The position numbers were made by a program, and so were the translations under genes. Positions 42,328 through 51,292 of a stretch of DNA of 64,000 nucleotides are shown piece after piece. The DNA lies in NCBI RefSeq assembly GCF_005780185.1, contig NZ_VBUI01000017.1, forward strand, positions 1 to 64,000, read 5' to 3'. Each line of letters starts with the position of its first letter. Position 1 is the stretch's first letter. The notes under the pieces are model-generated. The model was not told the DNA's origin and made no database searches. It saw only the letters and a program-made list of their open reading frames with translations. The DNA comes from Halomonas urmiana (GTDB taxonomy: Bacteria > Pseudomonadota > Gammaproteobacteria > Pseudomonadales > Halomonadaceae).

Positions 42328-43083
42328 ATGTCCCATCATGCCCCCCTTCGTCTTGCCCTGCCGTTGCTGCTGGCCCTGGGGCTGTCCGGCTGCGTTACCT
42401 ACGTGAGCGCGCCGGCGCCTGAGCCGGCGCCGTCCTCCCCGGAGGCGGCCGACACGGCGCAGGACGACACCTCGGCCAAGGCGCCACTGCTGCCCTCGAC
42501 GCTGTTTCCTGGCGAGGCCGATGAGCTGACCGCCTGGCGCTGCACCCCGGCACAGGACCTGGTCACCGCCGCCACCGAGGAGGAGCTGCGGCTGTGGTCG
42601 GCCCAGGGGGCCGCGCGTCTCGCCCCTGCCGTGGTGGCCAGCGGCGCCCGCTATCAGCAGGGCGACCTGAGCTTCTGGAGCAAGGGGCGGGAGGCGCTGG
42701 TCGAGAGCCAGCGCGGCCGGCTCGATTGCCGGGTCGACGTCACCCAAGACGCGCTGACCCGTCAGGAGCACCCCGGGGTGATGTTCCGCGGCCAGGGCAA
42801 CGAGCCGGGCTGGCACGTGGAGCTCGCCAACGACGTCCCCGAGCTGACCATGACGCTGGACTACGGCCGCCGGGAGGTGACCCTGCCCTACCGGGTGACC
42901 ACCCTGGACAACGAGGCCGGGCGGGTGATCCTGGCCAGCGGCCAGGCGGCGCGGCCCTTTACCCTGCGCCTCGAGGCGAAGGCCTGTTTCGACACCATGA
43001 GCGGCCAGCCCTGGCCGGCTCGGGTGACCCTGGCCCTGAACGACAAGGTCTATCGGGGCTGCGGTCAGGGCATCGCGCCCTGA
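42328..43083 (+). CDS. MliC-type lipoprotein with extra C-terminal domain
   Basis: 251 residues. Lipoprotein signal ALPLLLALGLSGC has the lipidated Cys near residue 22. Residues 68-130 match the MliC fold of membrane-bound C-type lysozyme inhibitors: WRCTPAQDLV and ASGARYQQGDLSFWSKGREALVE. Residues 150-250 resemble the COG3650-like domain (FRGQGNEPGWHVEL...) and end with KVYRGCGQGIAP. Lysozyme inhibition is inferred for the first part only. AAGGAG lies 7 bases before the ATG. Confidence 0.83.
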   Translation: MSHHAPLRLALPLLLALGLSGCVTYVSAPAPEPAPSSPEAADTAQDDTSAKAPLLPSTLFPGEADELTAWRCTPAQDLVTAATEEELRLWSAQGAARLAPAVVASGARYQQGDLSFWSKGREALVESQRGRLDCRVDVTQDALTRQEHPGVMFRGQGNEPGWHVELANDVPELTMTLDYGRREVTLPYRVTTLDNEAGRVILASGQAARPFTLRLEAKACFDTMSGQPWPARVTLALNDKVYRGCGQGIAP

Positions 43084-43203
43084 GGCGGCGCGGGCGTTTC
43101 TTTCGTTTTTATTGAAAGAGGGCGGCGGTTATTTGCGCTTTTCGTTGTATTTAGTGCACGTAAAATGGCGTTCGCTATCCGCTGACGTCTCAAGGAGATC
43201 GCC

Positions 43204-43812
43204 ATGACCACCCGCGCCCTCATTCTCACCTCGTCGATCCTCGGCGAGAACGGCCAGTCCATCGCCCTGGCCGACCACTTCCGCACCCTGGCCGCCGAGC
43301 GCGACGGTCTCGAGATCACCGCCCGTGACCTGGTGGCCGACGACCTGCCGCACCTGACCCAGCCGGAGCTCGCCAGCTGGCAGGTGCCGGCCGCCGAGCG
43401 CTCCGACGAGCAGCATGCGCTGGCTTCCCGCTCCGACGCCCTGATCGCCGAGCTCAACGAGCACGACGTCGTGGTGCTGGCGGTGCCGATGTATAACCTG
43501 GGCGTGCCCAGCCAGCTCAAGGCGTGGTTCGACCGCGTGCTGCGGGCCGGCGAGACCTTCCGCTACACCGAGAATGGCCCCCAGGGCCTGGTCGAGGGCA
43601 AGCGCGCGGTGATCCTGGCGGTCCGCGGCGGCCAGTATGCCGGCACCGCGATGGACAGCCAGACGCCGCATCTCAAGGGCATGCTGGGGCTGATCGGCAT
43701 CGCCGAGGTGGATGTGGTCTACGCCGAGGGGCTCGCCATGGGTGAGGCCCATCGCGAGGCGGCGCTCGAGGAGGCGAAGCAGGCCATCGAGGGCCTGGTG
43801 CAGCGCCTCTGA
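43204..43812 (+). CDS. azoR: FMN-dependent NADH-azoreductase
   Basis: 202 residues, matching the AzoR flavodoxin-like reductases (201 in E. coli). It has the FMN-binding start TRALILTSSILGENGQSIALADHF and the VPMYNLGVPSQLKAWFDRVLRAGETFRYTENGP block, which is near-diagnostic. It reduces quinones and azo compounds with NADH. AAGGAG precedes the ATG. The 120-base upstream gap is AT-rich and probably holds its promoter. Confidence 0.93.
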   Translation: MTTRALILTSSILGENGQSIALADHFRTLAAERDGLEITARDLVADDLPHLTQPELASWQVPAAERSDEQHALASRSDALIAELNEHDVVVLAVPMYNLGVPSQLKAWFDRVLRAGETFRYTENGPQGLVEGKRAVILAVRGGQYAGTAMDSQTPHLKGMLGLIGIAEVDVVYAEGLAMGEAHREAALEEAKQAIEGLVQRL

Positions 43813-43840
43813 TCGCCGCGACGCTGCGCTGATCGGAAAC

Positions 43841-43874
43841 CGCGAACGGGGTGGCATCGGCCACCCCGTTCGCG
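43841..43874. terminator. Perfect 14-bp stem hairpin between convergent genes
   Basis: CGCGAACGGGGTGG (43841-43854) pairs exactly with CCACCCCGTTCGCG (43861-43874) around a six-base loop. It lies between azoR and the YdjM-like gene and can serve both strands. Confidence 0.7.
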
Positions 43875-43883
43875 TGTCGAGCC

Positions 43884-44951
43884 TCAGCAGGGGCCGGTGG
43901 GCGCGATGAGCCAGCGATGGGAGACGAAGTCGCTGGTGCAGAGCCGCGGTTCCGGGTTCAGCAGGCGTGCGCCGAGCCGCGTCAGCGCCTCGCGGCGGTT
44001 GCGCCCGGCAGAGGCGAGCTGTTCGGAGACCGCTACCGGTCGCCAGTTGCTGCCCTCGCGGGTCGCCAGGGTGAAGGCGAAGGGGTGAAAGCCCGGGAAG
44101 CCGAGGCGCAGGTCGGTGGCCACCAGGGTGTCGCTGCCGCCGTATTCGCGCACCTCAAAGCGCAGGAAGGGACCGGCGAACCAGTCGAGTCGCCGGCCGC
44201 GCCGGCTCTCCAGCGCCTCGGCCTCCAACTCGGCGCCGCGGGCGTAGGTCTCGAGTGCCGGGGCGCTGTCGCCGTCGAACACCCCCACCAGGGCCTCGTG
44301 ATAGCGCTCGCCGTCGATCACGGTGACCCGCCACAGCAGGATGTTGAAGGGCGTGGGCTGGATCAGTCGTGGGGCCTGCTCGAGGCCCCGCTCGGCCAGC
44401 ACCGGTTCGATGCGCGCCTCGACCAGTTGCCGGGCGCCGACGGCGAGCACCAGGTAGGCGCAGGCGAGGGCGAGGCCCCAGGTTGCGGGGCGCGCCGCGC
44501 GGCCGCTGATCAGCGCCACGGCGATCCCCCCCAGCAGCGGCAGGGTGTAGAGCGGGTCGATGATGAAGACGTGGGGCCAGGCCGCGGGCCGCACGTCCAG
44601 CGGCCACCAGAGTTGGGTGCCGTAGGTGGTCAGGGCATCGAGCAGTGGGTGGGTCAGCAGGACGAGCCCGAAGAAGGCCCCCCAGCGGGCCGGCGAGATC
44701 TCCCGAGTGCGCGAGAGGCGCGCCGACAGCAGCGCCAGGGCGGTGGCTAGCCCCGCCAGCACAAACAGCGAGTGGGAAAAGCCGCGATGCTGGGTGACGT
44801 TGGCCACGGCATCGCCGTAGTAGATGATCACGTCCAGGTCGGGCAGGGTGCCCAGCACCGCGCCGAGCAGCACCGCCTTACGGCCCAGCCGCCGGCCGAG
44901 CACCGCGCCGCCGATCGCCGCGCCCAGCGCGGCCTGGGTCATCGAATCCAT
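43884..44951 (-). CDS. YdjM-like membrane-bound metal-dependent hydrolase
   Basis: 355 residues. The opening MTQAALGAAIGGAVLGRRLGRKAVLLGAVLGTLPDLDVI and then TQHRGFSHSL match the YdjM/PF04307 family; GTxPDxD and HRxxSHS supply probable metal ligands. Four hydrophobic helices lie in the first 175 residues. A soluble C-terminal domain of about 170 residues follows (residues 185-355). Physiological substrate unknown. E. coli YdjM is LexA-controlled; I see no LexA box here. Confidence 0.87.
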   Translation of the reverse strand: MDSMTQAALGAAIGGAVLGRRLGRKAVLLGAVLGTLPDLDVIIYYGDAVANVTQHRGFSHSLFVLAGLATALALLSARLSRTREISPARWGAFFGLVLLTHPLLDALTTYGTQLWWPLDVRPAAWPHVFIIDPLYTLPLLGGIAVALISGRAARPATWGLALACAYLVLAVGARQLVEARIEPVLAERGLEQAPRLIQPTPFNILLWRVTVIDGERYHEALVGVFDGDSAPALETYARGAELEAEALESRRGRRLDWFAGPFLRFEVREYGGSDTLVATDLRLGFPGFHPFAFTLATREGSNWRPVAVSEQLASAGRNRREALTRLGARLLNPEPRLCTSDFVSHRWLIAPTGPC

Positions 44952-45066
44952 CGGGAGGCTTTCCTCGCAGCGAGAGTGTCTGGCTATGATGCCACGGCCG
45001 ATGTCTGGGTTCTCCTACGCTCCCCATAGACAGGATCTATCCAGGTTCATAGCAAGGGGCGCCGGG

Positions 45067-45151
45067 GATAATCCGTAGGGGAGGTCCGACGCCAGGGATG
45101 GCGTCGGTAGCGTACAGGGAGGTATTCACAGCGCCTCCCCGTAGGATTATC
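45067..45151. repeat. Nested imperfect palindrome, candidate dispersed intergenic repeat
   Basis: Outer arms: GATAATCCGTAGGGGAGG (45067-45084) and CCTCCCCGTAGGATTATC (45134-45151), which pair except for a central triplet. Inside lies CCGACGCC-AGGGAT-GGCGTCGG (45086-45107), a perfect 8-bp stem, followed by TAGCGTACAGGGAGGTATTCA. The structure, about 85 bp, resembles ERIC- or MITE-type repeats. No second copy is seen in the window. Confidence 0.65.
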
Positions 45152-45197
45152 GACGGAACAGCCCCCAGCGACCTTGCCATCTGCGATAGCTCTATTC

Positions 45198-45737
45198 TCA
45201 GGCCTGAGCCCAGGGGGGACCCGCGGCCAGGATGCGCGCCTGAACGGGGCAGTCGTCGCGATGCGCGCCGGGCAGGTAGCCGCTGCTCATCAGGAACTCG
45301 CCGACGATCTCCGGCCCGGTGAAGCGGAAGGTGCGCTTGAACAGGCGCACCCAGTCGCCATGGTCCAGCGGATGCTGGTGATCCAGCCACGCCTGGAAGC
45401 TGCCGTGCTCGGCGCGAAGGACCTGGATCACGCCGGCGTTGTGGATCGCCGCATCGACCTTCAAGCGGTTGCGGATGATCCCGGCGTCGGCCAGCAGCCG
45501 GGCCCGGTCGGCCTCGTCGTAGGCCGCGACCCGATCGACGTCGAAGCCCTCGAAGGCCGCCTGGAAGGCCGCACGCTTCTTCAGCACGGTGAGCCAGGAG
45601 AGCCCCGCCTGGTTGATCTCCAGCACCAAACGCTCGAAGAGGGTGGCGTCGTCGTCCACGACCGGAAAGCCGTATTCGTGGTCATGGTAGGGGCCGTGGA
45701 ACGGATGGCCGGGGGCCAGGTCGCAGTAGTGGCTCAT
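45198..45737 (-). CDS. tag: DNA-3-methyladenine glycosylase I
   Basis: 179 residues. It removes 3-methyladenine from alkylated DNA. Family motifs are YHDHEYGFPV near the start, LERLVLEINQAGLSWLTVLKKRAAF-type segment, and DAGIIRNRLKVDAAIHNA. Zinc ligands fit the TAG pattern: Cys5, the His of YHDHEYG, and the C-terminal His and Cys in GAHRDDCPVQ. It diverges from the DUF411 gene with 76 bases between starts. Confidence 0.93.
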   Translation of the reverse strand: MSHYCDLAPGHPFHGPYHDHEYGFPVVDDDATLFERLVLEINQAGLSWLTVLKKRAAFQAAFEGFDVDRVAAYDEADRARLLADAGIIRNRLKVDAAIHNAGVIQVLRAEHGSFQAWLDHQHPLDHGDWVRLFKRTFRFTGPEIVGEFLMSSGYLPGAHRDDCPVQARILAAGPPWAQA

Positions 45738-45813
45738 GCTGTCGCTCCGGGGTGGCAGAGAAGCCGGGAGATGCCCGACAATCGTCGTTACCTTATCGCG
45801 AAGAGTGCCCGTC

Positions 45814-46266
45814 ATGACATCACTGCACCGCCTGACGCTCGCCGGCGCCCTGCTGGCCGCCGCCGCCAGTCCCGCCTGGGCCGAGGCGCCCCTGGTGGAG
45901 ATGCACAAGGACCCCAACTGCGGCTGCTGCACGGCCTGGGCCGAGCACCTGGAGGAGGCGGGATTCGAGGTGCGACAGCACGAGACCCGCGACATGCGCG
46001 GGGTGAAGATCGAGCATGGCGTGACGCCGGGGCTCGCCTCCTGCCACACGGCGGTGGTCGACGGCTACGTGATCGAGGGGCACGTCCCGGCGGCCGACAT
46101 CCGCCGCCTGCTGGACGAACGCCCCGACCTGGCGGGCCTGGCGGTGCCGGGCATGCCCCATGGCTCCCCCGGCATGGAGACCGGCCGCCACGACGACTAC
46201 GCGGTGCTGGGCTGGCGTCATGACGATCGCACGCCCTCGGTCTTCGCCGAATATACCCACGACTGA
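45814..46266 (+). CDS. DUF411 exported metal-binding protein
   Basis: 150 residues. A signal peptide ([22 protein letters not shown]) is followed by the DUF411 signature [22 protein letters not shown] and [25 protein letters not shown]. The CGCC and Cys/His residues suggest copper or other soft-metal binding in the periplasm. The last 25 residues ([19 protein letters not shown]) are conserved in the family. gloA begins 17 bases downstream on the same strand. Confidence 0.88.
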   Translation: MTSLHRLTLAGALLAAAASPAWAEAPLVEMHKDPNCGCCTAWAEHLEEAGFEVRQHETRDMRGVKIEHGVTPGLASCHTAVVDGYVIEGHVPAADIRRLLDERPDLAGLAVPGMPHGSPGMETGRHDDYAVLGWRHDDRTPSVFAEYTHD

Positions 46267-46283
46267 AGCGACAGGAGTCCCCC

Positions 46284-46724
46284 ATGCAGTACCTGCACAC
46301 CATGGTTCGCGTCAGCGACCTCGACGCTTCGCTGCACTTCTACTGCGACCTGCTGGGCCTCAAGGAGGTGCGCCGCAAGGAGAACGAGAAGGGGCGTTTC
46401 ACCCTGGTCTTCCTGACCGCGCCCCAGGACGAGGCGCGCTCGGCCGAACTCCAGGCGCCCGAGATCGAGCTGACCTGGAACTGGGACCCAGAGGAGTACA
46501 CCGGCGGGCGCAACTTCGGCCACCTGGCCTATCGGGTGGAAGACATCTACGCCCTCTGCGAGCACCTCCAGGCAAACGGCGTGACCATCAACCGCCCGCC
46601 GCGGGACGGCCACATGGCCTTCGTCAAAAGCCCCGACGGCATCTCGGTGGAGCTGCTGCAGGCCGGCGATGCGCTGCCGCCCAAGGAGCCCTGGGCATCG
46701 ATGGAGAACACCGGCAGCTGGTAG
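46284..46724 (+). CDS. gloA: Lactoylglutathione lyase (glyoxalase I)
   Basis: 146 residues. It turns the hemithioacetal of methylglyoxal and glutathione into S-lactoylglutathione. The order of metal ligands fits: His5 (YLHTMVRV), Glu in [10 protein letters not shown], His in FGHLAYRV and Glu in [13 protein letters not shown] lies just before the ATG. It follows the DUF411 gene closely, so the two probably share a transcript. Confidence 0.93.
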   Translation: MQYLHTMVRVSDLDASLHFYCDLLGLKEVRRKENEKGRFTLVFLTAPQDEARSAELQAPEIELTWNWDPEEYTGGRNFGHLAYRVEDIYALCEHLQANGVTINRPPRDGHMAFVKSPDGISVELLQAGDALPPKEPWASMENTGSW

Positions 46725-46749
46725 GTGTCGTGGTGGCCGGACGCGCGAC

Positions 46750-47154
46750 TCAGTCCGGCCGCCAGGCCATGCGCCCGCTGCCCAGGAAGATCAGCGCCAG
46801 GGCCGAGAGGAAGAACATGCCCTGTAGTTCCAGCTGCCACCCGCCGTTGTCGTTGAGCATGAACACCTCGCCGGTATGCACCAGCAGGAAGGCCACCAGC
46901 ATGTTGCCGGCCATCAGCAGCCCGGCAAGGCGGGTCTGCCAGCCGACGATGGCCATGATCGGTGCGAGCACCTCGCCGATCAGCACCCCGTAGGCCAGGA
47001 AGGAGGGCAGGCCGTAGCCCTGGAGCATCCCGCCGATCCAGTCGAGGCTGCCCGGGTTGAGCAGCTTGGCCACGCCGTGGAAGAGTATCAGGCCGCCCAC
47101 GGCGAGGCGCAGGATCAGCTTGCCGAGGGCGTCGTTGTGAAGAGCGTTGAGCAT
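46750..47154 (-). CDS. DoxX-family membrane protein
   Basis: 134 residues with four hydrophobic helices. It matches DoxX/DoxD-type proteins: ILRLAVGGLILFHGVAKLLNP, YGVLIGEVLAPIMAIVGWQTRLAGLLMAGNMLVAF and MFFLSALALIFLGSGRMA. Function uncertain; related proteins take part in thiosulfate:quinone oxidation or thiol stress. AAGGA precedes the ATG at 47154. It converges with gloA and diverges from the META-domain gene. Confidence 0.88.
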   Translation of the reverse strand: MLNALHNDALGKLILRLAVGGLILFHGVAKLLNPGSLDWIGGMLQGYGLPSFLAYGVLIGEVLAPIMAIVGWQTRLAGLLMAGNMLVAFLLVHTGEVFMLNDNGGWQLELQGMFFLSALALIFLGSGRMAWRPD

Positions 47155-47256
47155 CAGAAGCGTCCTTGTCGATGGCGATAGTCCCAGCATTGTCCGAAAG
47201 GCCGGTTTGGGGCAAGCTTGGCCCGGGCCACCGTCCTGCGCCTCAAGGAAGATACC

Positions 47257-47709
47257 ATGATGATCAAAACGTTACGCAATACCGCCCTGCTGGCCGCCGG
47301 CGCCCTGATGCTTGTCGCCTGCAGCGGCGGGCCGGCGCCCCGCGTCGTCGACGAGCCCTCGGCCCGCCTCGAGGGGCCGGTGGTCGACCAGCGCTGGAAC
47401 CTGCTGCTGGTGGGCACCAGCGAGCGCCTCGACATGCCCACGCGCCCCTACTTCGTGATCGACGGCGAGGGACGCGTGAGCGGCAGCGACGGCTGCAACC
47501 AGTTGACCGGCCAGGCGACGCTGGGCGATAACCAGCGGATCGCCTTCACCGAGCTTGCCACCACGCGGCGCGCCTGCCCCCGGGCCGAGGATGCCGCCCG
47601 GGTGACCGGCATGCTGGAGAACGCCTACCGCTACCTGATCGACCACGACCGGCTGGTGTTCTTCGGTCCCGATCAGCGGGTGCTGGGGGGCTTCCGGCGC
47701 GTGGACTGA
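47257..47709 (+). CDS. META/HslJ-domain lipoprotein
   Basis: 150 residues. Lipoprotein signal LAAGALMLVACSGG. The META domain shows DQRWNLLLVGT, FVIDGEGRVSGSDGCNQLTGQ and TRRACPRAEDAARVTGMLENAYRY. HslJ-type proteins affect heat-shock and novobiocin tolerance. AAGGAA lies 6 bases before the ATG at 47257; another ATG follows directly. A strong terminator lies 17 bases after the stop. Confidence 0.88.
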   Translation: MMIKTLRNTALLAAGALMLVACSGGPAPRVVDEPSARLEGPVVDQRWNLLLVGTSERLDMPTRPYFVIDGEGRVSGSDGCNQLTGQATLGDNQRIAFTELATTRRACPRAEDAARVTGMLENAYRYLIDHDRLVFFGPDQRVLGGFRRVD

Positions 47710-47725
47710 TCGCGTCGCGCAGCAG

Positions 47726-47757
47726 AAGGGGCCGGGCGCCAAGCGCCCGGCCCCTTT
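47726..47757. terminator. Intrinsic terminator between convergent genes
   Basis: AAGGGGCCGGGCGC (47726-47739) pairs with GCGCCCGGCCCCTT (47743-47756) around a three-base loop. T residues follow on the plus strand and the mirrored A/T end on the minus strand, so it can serve the META-domain gene and valS. Confidence 0.75.
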
Positions 47758-47781
47758 GCCGTCAGGGATCGCCGTGCTCGG

Positions 47782-50631
47782 TCAGAGTGCTTCGATCTTC
47801 TCGCGCTGCTCGACCAGCAGCCGGCGCGCGGCCTCGAAGTCGGCGAGCTTGGCGCGCTCCTTCTCGACCACCGCTTCCGGGGCCTTGGCGACGAAGCTCT
47901 CGTTGTCGAGCTTCTTCTCGATGCCGCCGATCAGCTTCTCCTGCTTGTCGATCTCCTTGGCCAGGCGCGCGAGCTCGGCGTCCTTGTCGATCAGGTCGGC
48001 CATCGGCACCAGCACCTCCATCTCGCCGACCAGCTGGGTCGCCGAGAGCGGCGCCTGCGCGGGGTCGTCGAGCCACTCGACGCGCTCGAGCTTGGCCAGC
48101 TTGGAGAGGAACAGGCGGTTGGCCGCCAGGCGCTCGGCGTCCTCCGGTCCACCCTTGGTGAGCAGCGCCTCCAGCGGCTTGCCCGGGGCGATGTTCATCT
48201 CGGCGCGGATGTTGCGCACGGCCACGATCACGCCCTTGAGCCACTCGATGTCGCGGGTCGCTCGCTCATCGACCAGGGACTCATCGGCCAGCGGCCAGGG
48301 CTGGTTCATGATGGAGCCGCCGTCCGCCGAGAGGGTGCCGGCCAGCGGCGCGACGCGCTGCCAGATCTCCTCGGAGATGAAGGGCATCATCGGGTGGGCC
48401 AGGCGCAGGATCGCCTCGAGCACGCGCACCAGGGTCCGGCGGGTGGCGCGCTTGGCCGCGGCGCTGGCGCCCTCGTCCCACAGCACCGGCTTGGAGAGCT
48501 CCAGGTACCAGTCGCAGTACTCGTTCCACACGAAATCGTAGAGCGCCTGGGAGGCGTGGTCGAAGCGGAACTCCTCCATCGCCTGGGTCACCTGGGCCTG
48601 GGTCTGCTGCAGGCGGGAGACGATCCAGCGATCGGCCAGCGACAGCTCGACCTCGCTACCCTCGTCGGCGCCGCAGTCCTCGCCCTCGGCGTTCATCAGC
48701 ACGTAGCGCGAGGCGTTCCACAGCTTGTTGCAGAAGTTGCGGTAGCCGTCCAGGCGGCCCATATCGAACTTGATGTCGCGCCCGGTGGTGGCCTGGGAGA
48801 GGAAGGTAAAGCGCAGGGCGTCGGTGCCGTGGGGCTCGATGCCCTTGGGGAACTCGGCGCGGGTCGCCTTGGCGATCGCCTTGGCCTTCTGCGGCTGCAT
48901 CAGGCTGCTGGTGCGCTTCTCGACCAGGGTCTCGAGCGCGATGCCGTCGATCAGGTCGATGGGGTCGAGCACGTTACCCTTGGACTTGGACATCTTCTGG
49001 CCCTGGCCGTCGCGCACCAGGCCGTGCACGTAGACCTGCTGGAAGGGCACTTCACCAGTGAACTTCAGCGTCATCATGATCATCCGGGCGACCCAGAAGA
49101 AGATGATGTCGAAGCCGGTGACCAGCACGCTGGTGGGGTGGAAGGTGGCGAGTTCCGGGGTCTGCTCGGGCCAGCCCAGGGTGCCGAAGGTCCAGAGCCC
49201 GGAGCTGAACCAGGTGTCGAGCACGTCCTCGTCCTGGGTGAGCGCGAGCTCGGCGGGCAGGCCGTGCTTCTCGCGGGCCTCGGCCTCGCTTCTCGCCACG
49301 TAGACGTTGCCCTCATCGTCGTACCAGGCGGGGATGCGGTGGCCCCACCACAGCTGGCGCGAGATGCACCAGTCCTGGAGGTCGCGCATCCAGGCGAAGT
49401 ACATGTTCTCGTAGTTCTTCGGCACGAACTCGATGTCGCCGTTTTCCACCGCGGCGATGGCCGGCCCCGCCAGCTCCTCCACGGCGACGAACCACTGATC
49501 AGTGAGCAGCGGCTCGATGACGTCGCCACTGCGATCGCCGTAGGGCAGGGTGTTGCTGACGATCTCCACCTGCTCGAGCAGGCCAGCGGCCTCCATGTCG
49601 GCGACGATGCGCTCGCGGGCCTCGAAGCGGCCGAGGCCCGCGTAGGCGGCGGGCAGGCTGGGGTCGACGTCGAGAAGCGGCCGACCCTGGAGGTCGAATG
49701 CCTCGGCGTGCTCGCGCACGGCGGCGTCCTGGGTGAAGACGTTGATCAGCGGCAGGCCGCAGCGCTTGCCGACCTCGTAGTCGTTGAAGTCGTGGGCCGG
49801 AGTGATCTTCACGCAGCCCGAGCCCTTCTCCATGTCGGCGTGCTCGTCGGCCACTACCGGAATGCGACGCCCGACCAGCGGCAGTTCGACGAATTTGCCG
49901 ACCAGCGAGGCGTAGCGCGCATCCTCCGGGTTGACCGCCACGGCGCTGTCGCCGAGCAGGGTCTCGGGGCGGGTGGTGGCGACCACCAGGTGGTCCTGGC
50001 CGTCATCGGTGGTGACGCCGTCGGCCAGCGGATAGCGGAAGTGCCAGAAACTGCCCTGCTGGTCGCGGTTCTCCACCTCGAGGTCGGAGATGGCGGTGTG
50101 CAGGGTCGGGTCCCAGTTGACCAGCCGCTTGCCGCGGTAGATCAGCTCCTCTTCGTGCAGGCGCACGAAGACTTCCTGCACGGCGCGGTAGAAGCCGTCG
50201 TCCATGGTGAAGCGCTCGCGGCTCCAGTCGACGCTGGCCCCCATGCGGCGCAACTGGCGGGTGATCTCGCCGCCGGACTCCTGCTTCCACTCCCAGATCT
50301 TGTCGGTGAAGGCCTCGCGCCCGAGATCGTGGCGGTTCTTGCCCTCTTCCGCGGCGACCTTGCGCTCCACCAGCATCTGGGTGGCGATGCCGGCGTGGTC
50401 GGTGCCGACCTGCCACAAGGTGTTGCGCCCCTGCATCCGCCGCCAGCGGGTCAGGGTGTCCATGATGGTGTCCTGGAAGGCGTGGCCCATGTGCAGGCTG
50501 CCGGTGACGTTGGGCGGCGGGATCATGATGGAGAAGGGCTCGCCCTCGCCCGAGGGGGCGAAGCGGTTGTCGGCCTCCCAGCGCTCGTACCAGCGGGTTT
50601 CGATCTGCTCGGGTTGGTAGGTCTTGTCCAT
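47782..50631 (-). CDS. valS: Valyl-tRNA synthetase
   Basis: 949 residues, close to E. coli ValS (951). The class I motifs are [15 protein letters not shown] (HIGH region) and [14 protein letters not shown] (KMSKS). The C-terminal coiled-coil arm ([26 protein letters not shown]) is typical. It charges tRNA-Val and edits mischarged threonine. The start [18 protein letters not shown] at 50631 has GGAAG upstream. The order pepA-holC-valS is common in gammaproteobacteria; here a branched-chain aminotransferase gene sits between pepA and holC. Confidence 0.96.
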   Translation of the reverse strand: MDKTYQPEQIETRWYERWEADNRFAPSGEGEPFSIMIPPPNVTGSLHMGHAFQDTIMDTLTRWRRMQGRNTLWQVGTDHAGIATQMLVERKVAAEEGKNRHDLGREAFTDKIWEWKQESGGEITRQLRRMGASVDWSRERFTMDDGFYRAVQEVFVRLHEEELIYRGKRLVNWDPTLHTAISDLEVENRDQQGSFWHFRYPLADGVTTDDGQDHLVVATTRPETLLGDSAVAVNPEDARYASLVGKFVELPLVGRRIPVVADEHADMEKGSGCVKITPAHDFNDYEVGKRCGLPLINVFTQDAAVREHAEAFDLQGRPLLDVDPSLPAAYAGLGRFEARERIVADMEAAGLLEQVEIVSNTLPYGDRSGDVIEPLLTDQWFVAVEELAGPAIAAVENGDIEFVPKNYENMYFAWMRDLQDWCISRQLWWGHRIPAWYDDEGNVYVARSEAEAREKHGLPAELALTQDEDVLDTWFSSGLWTFGTLGWPEQTPELATFHPTSVLVTGFDIIFFWVARMIMMTLKFTGEVPFQQVYVHGLVRDGQGQKMSKSKGNVLDPIDLIDGIALETLVEKRTSSLMQPQKAKAIAKATRAEFPKGIEPHGTDALRFTFLSQATTGRDIKFDMGRLDGYRNFCNKLWNASRYVLMNAEGEDCGADEGSEVELSLADRWIVSRLQQTQAQVTQAMEEFRFDHASQALYDFVWNEYCDWYLELSKPVLWDEGASAAAKRATRRTLVRVLEAILRLAHPMMPFISEEIWQRVAPLAGTLSADGGSIMNQPWPLADESLVDERATRDIEWLKGVIVAVRNIRAEMNIAPGKPLEALLTKGGPEDAERLAANRLFLSKLAKLERVEWLDDPAQAPLSATQLVGEMEVLVPMADLIDKDAELARLAKEIDKQEKLIGGIEKKLDNESFVAKAPEAVVEKERAKLADFEAARRLLVEQREKIEAL

Positions 50632-50755
50632 GGGGGCTTCCGGGTGTTCAGAGTGGCGTCGAGGCACGGCAGGCCGCGTCATGGCGGCGCCGCAGGGCGC
50701 GAAAAATGGGCTCGATTATAGCGTGCCGAGCGTGCCGGCGTCATGGGCGAGGCGA

Positions 50756-51193
50756 TCAGCCCTGGCCGCGCAGGTGGTGCGGGGTGACCGGGTAGCCGCG
50801 CTTCTTGTAGGTCTGCCAGCACTCGCGCTTGGCGGTGAGCACGTCCTGGTGCTGGTTGATGATCTCGGCGACCCGCTCGAAGCGCGAGAACCATTCGGGG
50901 ATGCCCGGGTGCAGGTTGAGCAGCGCCTGGGCGCCCGGCTCCGGCGGGCCCTCCCAGCCGATGGTCACCGGCACCGTCGGCTCCTGGTCGCTGCCCAGCA
51001 GGGCGTGGGGCAGGTAGGCGTCGGGGCGGAAGGTCCAGAGCCGCTCGTCGAGCTCGCGGGCCATCGCCTCGTCCTCGGCGTGCAGGTGCAGCCGATAGCC
51101 CTTGCGGTAGATCGTCTCGGCCAACCGGCAGGCGAAGTCGAGGCGGGCCTCTAGAGTGGTATCGGGCAGGATGTAGAAGTCGATGCGGGTCAT
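50756..51193 (-). CDS. holC: DNA polymerase III chi subunit
   Basis: 145 residues. It begins MTRIDFYILPDTTLEARLDFACRLAETIYRKGYRLHLHAED and has GWEGPPEPGAQALLNLHPGIPEWF, matching HolC. Chi pairs with psi and links the clamp loader to SSB. It ends 124 bases before valS. Confidence 0.92.
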   Translation of the reverse strand: MTRIDFYILPDTTLEARLDFACRLAETIYRKGYRLHLHAEDEAMARELDERLWTFRPDAYLPHALLGSDQEPTVPVTIGWEGPPEPGAQALLNLHPGIPEWFSRFERVAEIINQHQDVLTAKRECWQTYKKRGYPVTPHHLRGQG

Positions 51194-51260
51194 GGGATCT
51201 CGAAGTGGCCCGAGCGAAGAGGCCCGAGCCGGTCAGGTCGTGTCGTCGCCCTGCCCCCGG

Positions 51261-51285
51261 CCGGCCCCGCCATCATCGGGGCCGG
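51261..51285. terminator. Perfect 9-bp stem hairpin after the aminotransferase gene
   Basis: CCGGCCCCG (51261-51269) pairs with CGGGGCCGG (51277-51285) around a seven-base loop. It lies between the aminotransferase stop and the holC start on the minus strand. No T-run follows. Confidence 0.45.
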
Positions 51286-51292
51286 AAAGGGC

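Noticed and set aside
44952..45197. LexA box expected near the YdjM-like gene
   Set aside because: I searched by eye for CTG-N10-CAG with AT-rich centre before 44951 and saw none.
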